Made by a program: the position numbers and the translations under genes
Notes under the pieces: generated by a model
What the model was told of the DNA's origin: nothing
Seen by the model: the letters and a program-made list of their open reading frames with translations, nothing else
The model's database searches: none
Origin: Duganella rivi
Lineage (GTDB): Bacteria > Pseudomonadota > Gammaproteobacteria > Burkholderiales > Burkholderiaceae_D
Length of the DNA stretch: 64,000 nt
Direction: 5' to 3'
Assembly: GCF_009857435.1 (NCBI RefSeq)
Contig: NZ_WWCK01000003.1
Coordinates: forward strand, 124,001 to 188,000
In this document: in pieces, positions 58,359 to 64,000 of the stretch
How the letters are laid out: the number at the start of each line of letters is the position of its first letter
Position numbering within the stretch: position 1 is the stretch's first letter

Positions 58359-58427
58359 ATCCGCACAGGAAGGCGGGTTCGCCCGTCTTCCTGCACCTGG
58401 TCTCTCCTGAAATACGTAACTGATTTG

Positions 58428-59030
58428 ATGAATACAACACTCGATAGCGCGGCGACTCCGGCCGAAAAAATCCAAGTGGAGACCGGCCTTGTATCGTGCG
58501 AACTGCCGATTTTCGTGTGCAAGCTGGATCGCATTGCGCCGCAATTGCAACTGGCCCGGCAGGCGCTGGACGAATTGCGCGCCAGCCATCCTGAATCGAC
58601 GCCGTCGAATGTGCAGGCGGTGTACATGAGCCCGTGGAACAGCCATGAGATCAACCCCAAGCTACAGCCCTTGTGCGACGCCGTGGTCGCCATTGCCCAA
58701 TCAATGGCGCAGTCGGCGATGGGCGTGTGGTTCTCGGCCTTGCACATGGAGCTGTACGTCGCCCAGTGCTGGGGCATTTTCTACGAAGACAGCGACCATA
58801 CGCTGCCGCATAGCCACTTTCCTGCCGAATTTGCCTGCGCCATCTATCTGGAGGCGGACGAGGGCTGTGCCCCCATCGTGTTTTCGCGCAGCCTCGCGAT
58901 CCATCCCAAGGCGGACAGCATGGTGCTGTTCCCCGGCATTTTGACGCATGAAGTGCCGGCCAATACGGGGCGCCGCGTGGTGATCTCGATGAACCTGTTC
59001 AAACGTCCCGCGTTTCCCTTGCCGGCCTGA
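58428..59030 (+). CDS. Putative 2OG-Fe(II) oxygenase
   Basis: 200 residues. A double-stranded beta-helix pattern with PHSHFPAEFACAIYLEA, then VLFPGILTHEVPANTGRR ending VVISMNLF, resembles the 2OG-FeII_Oxy_5 group: two His ligands and an Arg for 2-oxoglutarate. Such enzymes hydroxylate proteins or small molecules using O2 and 2-oxoglutarate. It begins 70 bp after the repeat protein, which is therefore a candidate substrate; this is inference. The stop overlaps the next gene (TGATG). Confidence 0.72.
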   Translation: MNTTLDSAATPAEKIQVETGLVSCELPIFVCKLDRIAPQLQLARQALDELRASHPESTPSNVQAVYMSPWNSHEINPKLQPLCDAVVAIAQSMAQSAMGVWFSALHMELYVAQCWGIFYEDSDHTLPHSHFPAEFACAIYLEADEGCAPIVFSRSLAIHPKADSMVLFPGILTHEVPANTGRRVVISMNLFKRPAFPLPA

Positions 59031-59947
59031 TGGTTCCACCAGAATACGCAGTGCGGATCATGAGAAAGCGCACCATCACCTACATCGAGGAGGTGATCGC
59101 CGAGTTCCGCGCGCAACATCAGCAGCGCTTTCCGAATGTGCGCTCGCCGTTTCCCCGAGCCGGCGACAGCTGGAACGCCATCGACAGCGCGCTGCGGCGC
59201 GGGGCGATAGTGGAGTGCCAGCGCTTTGCCGCGCTCAAGGCGCAACTGGCCGAGCGCGGCTGGTCGCCGAGCCTGGCGCGGCTGAACAAGGCTTATTCGC
59301 CGCGCCGCCAGTTCAAGCGGCGGTTTGCCGATATTCTGGCGATGGTCAACCGCTCGGTGAAAATCCACCACCGCTTCCCGTTGCGCCGCTCGCGCTTTGA
59401 GGTGCCCGGCTATGTCGATACCTGGATTGCGATTGACTGCGCGCTGAGCGAGGGCGCCATTGCCGACTGCGTCCTGTGGCGCCAGCATCGCGACAAGATG
59501 GCGCAGCTTGGAGTGAGGCCGTCGCTGGCGTCGCTCAATCCGGCTTATTTCCCGGTGCGCCGACAGCAACGCTCGGTGGCGGCGATCAAGGCCATGATCG
59601 TCAGCTACATGCTTAAAAACGCCGGACAGCTGCCGCATCAGCGCGCGCGCTTTCCGGCCGGTTTCCCGCCCGACGCCTGGAAGGCGATATGCAAGGCCTT
59701 GCGTCTGGGCTCGGTACTGCCGGATGCCGACAGAACGGTGTTTTACGACTGGGTGGCAGCGGATGGCCGCAACCCGTCACTGCATACCTTCATGCAGTGC
59801 TATCGTGATGAGCTGGCGGCAGAGTATGCCCAGCGCAGTGCGCAGCCCGATGGCGCGGCAACGCAGCGGCGCGCGCAGCTGGCGCCCGCAATGGCAACCG
59901 ACCAGCGCCCGGTGAAATTTGCCGCGTTGATTGCACCGCTGTTTTAA
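59030..59947 (+). CDS. Hypothetical protein with three internal repeats
   Basis: 305 basic residues built of three copies of a unit of about 80 residues. Aligned cores are SWNAIDSALRRGAIVECQRF, TWIAIDCALSEGAIADCVLW and AWKAICKALRLGSVLPDADR. Each is preceded by a basic RFP-type segment and followed by PSLxxLNxAY-like text. The unit is reminiscent of small helical DNA- or nucleic-acid-binding modules, but I cannot name a family. Translationally coupled to the oxygenase (TGATG). Confidence 0.75.
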   Translation: MVPPEYAVRIMRKRTITYIEEVIAEFRAQHQQRFPNVRSPFPRAGDSWNAIDSALRRGAIVECQRFAALKAQLAERGWSPSLARLNKAYSPRRQFKRRFADILAMVNRSVKIHHRFPLRRSRFEVPGYVDTWIAIDCALSEGAIADCVLWRQHRDKMAQLGVRPSLASLNPAYFPVRRQQRSVAAIKAMIVSYMLKNAGQLPHQRARFPAGFPPDAWKAICKALRLGSVLPDADRTVFYDWVAADGRNPSLHTFMQCYRDELAAEYAQRSAQPDGAATQRRAQLAPAMATDQRPVKFAALIAPLF

Positions 59948-59967
59948 TAAAGCTTTCATAATTGCTG

Positions 59968-60978
59968 ATGCAAAATCTGCGCTTTCATCTTAAGTGGGTA
60001 GCGCAGAGCATGAAGCGTGCATCAACCGGGCCGGAGCTGTCCGTCGTCATCCCCGTGTATAACGAACAGGCTGGGCTTGCCCGGCTGTTTGCGCGCCTGT
60101 ACCGGGCGCTGGATCAGCTGGGCATGAGCTACGAGATCGTGTTCGTCAACGATGGCAGCCGCGATCAATCGGTGGCCATCCTCGCGGCGCAGTTCCGTCG
60201 CCGCTCGGACGTCACGCGGGTGGTGCTATTCAACGGCAATTACGGCCAGCACATGGCCATTCTGGCCGGCTTTGAAGCCGCGCGCGGTCAAATCATGATC
60301 ACGCTGGACGCCGACTTGCAAAATCCGCCGGAAGAAATCGGCAACCTGGTCGCCAAGATGCGCGAAGGCTATGATTATGTCGGCTCGATTCGCCGCAAGC
60401 GGCAGGACGCGGCCTGGCGCACTTACGCCTCCAAGGCCATGAACCAGCTGCGCGAGCGCATCACCAACATCAAGATCACCGATCAGGGCAATATGCTGCG
60501 CGCCTACAGCCGCAACGTGGTCGATTTGATCAACCAGTGCGGCGAGGTCAACACCTTCGTGCCGGCGCTGGCCTACCGTTTTGCCCGCAACCCGACCGAG
60601 ATCGTGGTCGAGCACGAAGAGCGCTCGGCTGGCGACTCCAAGTACTCGATCTACAGCCTGATCCGCCTGAACTTTGACCTCGTCACCGGCTTCTCGCTGG
60701 TGCCGCTGCAATTTTTCTCCATGCTGGGCATGGTGATGTCGCTAGTCTCCGCCATGCTGGTGGCGGTACTGCTGGCACGCCGCGTGTTCCTCGGCGCCGA
60801 GGTGGAAGGGGTGTTCACCCTGTTTGCGATTTCCTTCTTCTTCATGGGAATGATCTTGTTCGGCATCGGCCTGCTGGGCGAGTACATCGGCCGCATCTAC
60901 CAGCAAGTGCGGGCGCGCCCGCGCTACGTGGTGCAGAGCATCTTGCAGCGCCTGCCTGGTGAGGAGGAGGTGGGCTAG
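59968..60978 (+). CDS. GT2 glycosyltransferase, ArnC/DPM1-like
   Basis: 336 residues. GT2 domain with SVVIPVYNEQAGL, the DxD-like LDADLQNPPEEI and a metal/nucleotide set FVNDGSRD. Two C-terminal membrane helices (about 235–300). Matches transferases that move a sugar onto a polyprenyl phosphate carrier at the inner membrane (ArnC, GtrB). The donor is not determined. An alternative ATG at 60010 would remove 14 residues and fits the family start well. Followed by an EamA-type candidate flippase subunit. Confidence 0.9.
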   Translation: MQNLRFHLKWVAQSMKRASTGPELSVVIPVYNEQAGLARLFARLYRALDQLGMSYEIVFVNDGSRDQSVAILAAQFRRRSDVTRVVLFNGNYGQHMAILAGFEAARGQIMITLDADLQNPPEEIGNLVAKMREGYDYVGSIRRKRQDAAWRTYASKAMNQLRERITNIKITDQGNMLRAYSRNVVDLINQCGEVNTFVPALAYRFARNPTEIVVEHEERSAGDSKYSIYSLIRLNFDLVTGFSLVPLQFFSMLGMVMSLVSAMLVAVLLARRVFLGAEVEGVFTLFAISFFFMGMILFGIGLLGEYIGRIYQQVRARPRYVVQSILQRLPGEEEVG

Positions 60979-61008
60979 TCCACCGCGATTCCGATTGAGG
61001 AGAGTGCC

Positions 61009-61440
61009 ATTAACTGGTCGTCAAACTGGATAGTCTTTGCGCTGGGCTCGGCATTCTTTGCCGCGCTGACGGCGCTGCTGGGTAAGCTTGGCGTGGCCGG
61101 CTTGAACTCCAACCTTGCCACGTTGATCCGAACGGTGGTGATTTTGGCCGTGACTGCGGCCCTCATCAGTTGGCGCGGCGAGTGGCAGCGGCCCGGCGCG
61201 ATCGGCTTCTCCAGCTGGATCTACCTGGTGCTGTCGGGCGTCGCTACCGGGCTTTCCTGGCTGTGCTACTACCGTGCGCTGCAACTGGGGCCGGTGTCCA
61301 AAGTCGCGCCGGTCGACAAACTGAGCGTCGTGCTGGCGATCATGTTTGGCGTGCTGTTCTTGGGCGAAACGCTGACCTGGCCGGTGGCCATCGGCGGATT
61401 GCTGATCGCCGCAGGCAGCGTAGTCATCATCGCATTCTAG
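61009..61440 (+). CDS. EamA-family small membrane transporter (ATT start inferred)
   Basis: 143 residues if it starts at ATT 61009: NWSSNWIVFALGSAFFAALT, then GKLGVAGLNSNLATLIRTVV, four to five helices in all and a final GETLTWPVAIGGLLIAAGSV. These single-domain DMT proteins (about 140 residues) resemble ArnE/ArnF-type lipid-linked sugar flippases. No ATG, GTG or TTG occurs between the preceding stop (60976–60978) and GTG 61093, which would cut off the first helix. GAGGAG at 60997–61002 fits ATT 61009. Probably partners the GT2 enzyme. Confidence 0.8.
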   Translation: MNWSSNWIVFALGSAFFAALTALLGKLGVAGLNSNLATLIRTVVILAVTAALISWRGEWQRPGAIGFSSWIYLVLSGVATGLSWLCYYRALQLGPVSKVAPVDKLSVVLAIMFGVLFLGETLTWPVAIGGLLIAAGSVVIIAF

Positions 61441-61445
61441 GCTGC

Positions 61446-62168
61446 TTACTTCCCCAGCAAGCGCAGCGACTCGTCCCAGTTGCCTTGCCACGCGTGTAGA
61501 AAGTCGTGCGACTTGAATGCGCGCTTCAGCGCGCCAAGCGGTGCGCGGTAGACATCGTGCAGCCCGAGCGCCAGCGTGACCGGATTCCAGACAGCGTTGC
61601 GTTTGGATTTGCGAACGCTGGCTTTGACGCGGGCGCCGTCGTCGCCAAAGATGCCCGTGGCTTCATCCAATGCCCGCGCCAGATCCATGCGCACGATGGC
61701 GGCAAAGGCCAGCATTACCTCATCCTTGCTGATACCCGATTGCGATTCCTTGGCTGCCGTGCTGGCGGCCTGTGGCTTTGGCTGCGGTGCTTGTGCATCT
61801 TGTTTCAGCTTGGCCGCCAGGCGATCTAAATCGCTTTTCTGAAAACGCAGCTGTTCGAGTGGCCGGCGGAAGCCCGGCTCCGGCAGACGGGCAGGGAGGC
61901 CGTAGGCGTCCTTGGTAAAGGTGATCAAGATGTCTTCGCTGCCGGCCGCGAGGCGGGCGATATCGTCCTTGAAAAAGATCGGGGCCGCGTAGCCGCCGTT
62001 GGCATCGCCGAATAAATCGGGATAGGCGGCATCGTAGTCCAGCCACACCACCGGCGTCAGCTCGTTCTCCAGCAAGCGAGCCAAACTCCAAGGTGTGCCG
62101 GTTTGCTGTTCCAGCCATGCACAGGCCTCGGCGACGGTGGCGCGGAAAGGTAAGTCGATATTGCTCAT
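61446..62168 (-). CDS. Hypothetical protein
   Basis: 240 residues, not recognised. The N-terminal half (about 1–125) is a compact alpha/beta domain (FRATVAEACAWLEQQTGTPW, LTPVVWLDYDAAYPDLFGD). A Gln/Pro/Ala linker follows, then a helical C-terminal half (EVMLAFAAIVRMDLARAL … WNPVTLALGLHDVYRAPLG). Soluble, no signal peptide. It lies between the glycosylation genes and the integron; similar isolated genes are found in accessory and phage-derived DNA. Convergent with the EamA gene. Confidence 0.75.
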   Translation of the reverse strand: MSNIDLPFRATVAEACAWLEQQTGTPWSLARLLENELTPVVWLDYDAAYPDLFGDANGGYAAPIFFKDDIARLAAGSEDILITFTKDAYGLPARLPEPGFRRPLEQLRFQKSDLDRLAAKLKQDAQAPQPKPQAASTAAKESQSGISKDEVMLAFAAIVRMDLARALDEATGIFGDDGARVKASVRKSKRNAVWNPVTLALGLHDVYRAPLGALKRAFKSHDFLHAWQGNWDESLRLLGK

Positions 62169-62313
62169 ATTGATTTCTGTAGCGTTAGATGAGAGATGCT
62201 GCCAAGATGTCCGTCGGCGCTGGACTTGTCAAGTCCGGTGTTAGCAGCGAGGCCAGTGATGCTTGAGGGCGTGTTGGGCGTACGATAAGATTCCGTACAA
62301 AAGGGGAATTCAC

Positions 62314-62592
62314 ATGACCACTGCTACTGCCCGCCTCGATCTTCGCCTTGAGTCTCGTGAGAAAGATCGTATCGCTAAAGCTGCTGCGCTGCGAGGTATG
62401 GCAGTGTCGGCGTTTGTGCGTGATGCTATGCTGCGTGAAGCCGATGTCACCATCGGCGAGTGGCGGGGTTCTACGAAGGATTTGGATTCCGTCGCACGAG
62501 AGGTCAAAGGGGGCGTTGAATACATGGACGATTACTGTTGGTCGAGTGGGCTAATGACGCATTTGCCTCCTCGGTTTAGCACGTGCGTGTAA
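62314..62592 (+). CDS. DUF1778 antitoxin-like protein, probably truncated
   Basis: 92 residues. [20 protein letters not shown], then [19 protein letters not shown], is the ribbon-helix-helix of TacA/DUF1778 antitoxins, which neutralise GNAT-type toxins. The last ~20 residues are read from DNA that is antisense to the integrase 3' end (61-bp overlap), and no acetyltransferase toxin gene follows. I infer that the integron's arrival cut off the original end and the toxin. AAGGGGAA precedes the ATG. GTACGA/CCGTAC (62280–62299) may be its operator. Confidence 0.7.
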   Translation: MTTATARLDLRLESREKDRIAKAAALRGMAVSAFVRDAMLREADVTIGEWRGSTKDLDSVAREVKGGVEYMDDYCWSSGLMTHLPPRFSTCV

Positions 62593-63500
62593 ATCATTGT
62601 GGTGCTGACGTCCTTATGTCCTAGCAGTTCTTGCACCGTGCGGATATCGTACCCCGCTTGCAGCAGATGTGTGGCGAACGAATGCCGCAACGTGTGCGGC
62701 GTGGCGGGCTTGGTGATGCCAGTGTCACGCGTCGCCTGTCTCATCGCGCGCTGCACGGCCTTCTCATCGGCGTGATGCCGCCGGATAATGTGGGAACGTG
62801 GATCAGTCGAGCGGTGCTTTGAAGGGAAAACATATTGCCAGCCCCACTCCTTGTCCGCAGTTGGATATTTTCGTGCTAATGCGAAGGGCATGTAGGTCGC
62901 GCCGAATCCCTCTGCGAGGTCTTGCTCATGCAGCCGCTTAACTCTTTCTAAATGCTCTTGTAGAGGCGCTATCAAGGATTCCGGAAGCATGGTGACCCTA
63001 TCCTTGGCGCCTTTCCCTTCGCGGATCAGGATTTCCTTGCGTGTGAACTCGACGTCTTTTACGCGCAAGCGCAGACCTTCCATAATGCGCATTCCTGTGC
63101 CGTATAGCAGACGCAGTATTAAGCCGTTGGTGCCAGTCGTGTTGGCAAGGATGTGCTGGACTTCGTTTTGGGTTAGCACGACGGGCAAACGCTGCGAAGG
63201 CTTTGCACTAGCGATATCGTCCAGCCAAGGCAGTTCGGTATCCAGTACTTCCTTGTACAGGAAGAGGAGGGCGCTCTTGGCCTGATTCTGGGTCGATGCG
63301 GCGACACCTGCGGCGACGGCGAGGTGGGTCAGAAAACTCGTTACGTCAGCGGCGCCCATCATCGTGGGATGGCGCTTGTTGTGGAAGAGGATGAAGCGGC
63401 GTATCCAATCAACATAAGCTTGCTCGGTGCGGATGCTGTAGTGTTTTAGTCGAATGCGATCCCGTACTTGATCGAGCAACTTTGGTTCTGAAATGTTCAT
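62532..63500 (-). CDS. intI: Integron integrase, IntI type
   Basis: 322 residues. Tyrosine recombinase with catalytic Arg in [39 protein letters not shown] and Tyr in MIYTHVL. The integron-specific insert is present between them ([20 protein letters not shown]…EWGWQYVFP), which separates IntI from XerC/D. N-terminal [20 protein letters not shown] and C-terminal [12 protein letters not shown] are also typical. ATG at 63500 has GGAG seven bases upstream; an ATG at 63533 would add 11 residues. It reads away from the cassettes, as in most integrons. Confidence 0.93.
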   Translation of the reverse strand: MNISEPKLLDQVRDRIRLKHYSIRTEQAYVDWIRRFILFHNKRHPTMMGAADVTSFLTHLAVAAGVAASTQNQAKSALLFLYKEVLDTELPWLDDIASAKPSQRLPVVLTQNEVQHILANTTGTNGLILRLLYGTGMRIMEGLRLRVKDVEFTRKEILIREGKGAKDRVTMLPESLIAPLQEHLERVKRLHEQDLAEGFGATYMPFALARKYPTADKEWGWQYVFPSKHRSTDPRSHIIRRHHADEKAVQRAMRQATRDTGITKPATPHTLRHSFATHLLQAGYDIRTVQELLGHKDVSTTMIYTHVLNRGGKCVISPLDQQ

Positions 63501-63648
63501 GTCAGCTCCAGAGGGGGATTTGCCTTGCGCCATTAGGGTGTGCTAAATTGATGTAACTTATTGATAATATTGATCCCGATGTCGCCCGCACTGAGAAAAT
63601 GCAAACTTTTGGCGGAAAAAACTGCGACATTTAGGGTGTCTATTTTTT

Positions 63649-63655
63649 GTTGGAC
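63649..63655 (+). other. Probable attI recombination point
   Basis: GTTGGAC matches GTTRRRY, the core site where cassettes join attI, about 150 bp from the integrase start and 15 bp before the first cassette ORF. Two copies of TTAGGGTGT (63533–63541 and 63631–63639) lie between the integrase and this site and may be accessory integrase-binding repeats. Confidence 0.7.
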
Positions 63656-63669
63656 CAATCAAGCTATCT

Positions 63670-63837
63670 ATGAAACGATCTTTGCCTAAATCTCTCTTCG
63701 TCGGCTTGGGTGTGGCCACCGGTACTCTCATTTATACCGGCCTGCTTAGCTCCGCGCACGAGTTCGATTTTTCGCGAGCTATTTTTATTGGTTTGTTCTG
63801 CGGAGTTGGCGCTGCAATTTGGCCGCAAAAGAAATGA
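63670..63837 (+). CDS. First integron cassette: small membrane protein
   Basis: 55 residues: basic start KRSLPKS, two hydrophobic helices (LFVGLGVATGTLIYTGLL and AIFIGLFCGVGAAIW) and a charged end. No family recognised. It starts 15 bp after the attI point and ends 15 bp before attC, which is the usual cassette layout. Expression would come from a promoter in the integrase region. Confidence 0.75.
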   Translation: MKRSLPKSLFVGLGVATGTLIYTGLLSSAHEFDFSRAIFIGLFCGVGAAIWPQKK

Positions 63838-63852
63838 GTGCGTGCCGTCCTC

Positions 63853-63925
63853 GTCCAACCTTGCAGTCAACTGGACTGCCTCCACGCTGCGCGTTCCGGC
63901 AGCCAGTTACTTTTAAACGTTGGGC
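63853..63925 (+). other. attC site of the first cassette
   Basis: The site begins with GTCCAAC (RYYYAAC, 63853–63859) and ends with GTTGGGC (GTTRRRY, 63919–63925), 73 bp in all. Inside, AACTGG-A-CTGCC and GGCAG-CCAGTT pair with one unpaired A, the extrahelical base that marks the bottom strand in attC folds. This is the normal imperfect hairpin of a cassette recombination site. Confidence 0.92.
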
Positions 63926-63936
63926 TGCTTAAAACC

Positions 63937-64000
63937 GTGACCGAAATCTCTATACAGATTGAGCGATTCATCGACGACCATCAACCAGGCTTCGTCGAAT
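63937..64000 (+). CDS. Second cassette gene, 5' part only
   Basis: Open frame from GTG at 63937 running off the window (start VTEISIQIERFIDDHQPGFV). It lies 11 bp after the attC core, as expected for a cassette gene. The start of the sequence resembles a common hypothetical cassette family, but too little is visible to call it. Confidence 0.6.
   Translation, partial: MTEISIQIERFIDDHQPGFVE

Noticed and set aside
62178-62279. GTTRRRY-like heptamers (GTTAGAT near 62181, GTTGGGC at 62273) as an attC site
   Set aside because: Both have the same orientation and no RYYYAAC partner; no attC-type fold can be formed.

Overview
The window looks like a chromosomal segment of a GC-rich betaproteobacterium, most likely Oxalobacteraceae (Massilia/Duganella/Janthinobacterium type). 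This is inferred from the gene families and order (rnhB–SpoU methyltransferase–ppsR/ppsA; smpB–ratA–rnfH; guaB–guaA), two PEP-CTERM proteins, a TorF-like porin, PQQ dehydrogenase plus OprB, and the base composition. No rRNA, tRNA or CRISPR array was seen.

Layout. 1–9.8 kb is mostly housekeeping: RNase HII, an RNA 2'-O-methyltransferase, a REC–EAL protein with a damaged active site, the divergent ppsR/ppsA pair, NfeD plus an SPFH protein, a short SEDS-like (FtsW/RodA-related) membrane protein and an acyltransferase. 9.8–14.6 kb is an accessory island of six small same-strand orphan genes. Each is separated from the next by a copy of a short element (consensus CGGCCAnAAGCGG). One copy is split by an IS110/IS1111-type insertion sequence whose transposase has an in-frame stop. 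14.7–18.5 kb holds an SGNH/GSCFA pair, a DUF4259 protein and a PEP-CTERM protein. 18.5–21.7 kb is a tightly overlapping operon: ECF sigma factor, zinc-finger anti-sigma, subtilisin-like protease, TorF-like porin. The periplasmic tail of the anti-sigma resembles a subtilase prodomain.

21.8–26.5 kb carries a sirtuin, two lipoproteins (one FlgO-like), smpB, ratA, rnfH and an alpha/beta hydrolase. 26.6–35.2 kb is best read as a cellobionate/cello-oligosaccharide locus: GH3 beta-glucosidase, GH94 phosphorylase, GPH symporter, gluconokinase and a LacI-type regulator, with three TGATAGCG operators. It sits between rnfH and guaB, which are neighbours in many Burkholderiales. 37–43.6 kb has guaB, guaA and a UvrA2-type ATPase. 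43.7–48.8 kb has a degraded Rhs-like fragment, then a PQQ sugar dehydrogenase, OprB porin and TetR regulator. 48.8–54 kb has an adaptor/outer-membrane-factor pair with no adjacent pump, a periplasmic binding protein, an SDR and a LysR regulator.

54.2–61.4 kb centres on a 1378-residue protein made of about 140 octapeptide repeats with a calcium-binding C-terminus. Lysine-marked octads recur at exactly 7 or 10 octads. It is followed by a 2OG-Fe(II) oxygenase, a protein with a threefold internal repeat, a GT2 glycosyltransferase and an EamA protein that seems to start at ATT. From 62.3 kb to the right edge is the beginning of an integron: an IntI-type integrase, a probable attI, a first cassette (55-aa membrane protein), a well-formed attC and the start of a second cassette gene. 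The array continues outside the window.

The most unusual items are the octapeptide-repeat locus, the sigma/anti-sigma/protease/porin operon, the element-punctuated orphan-gene island and the integron platform.
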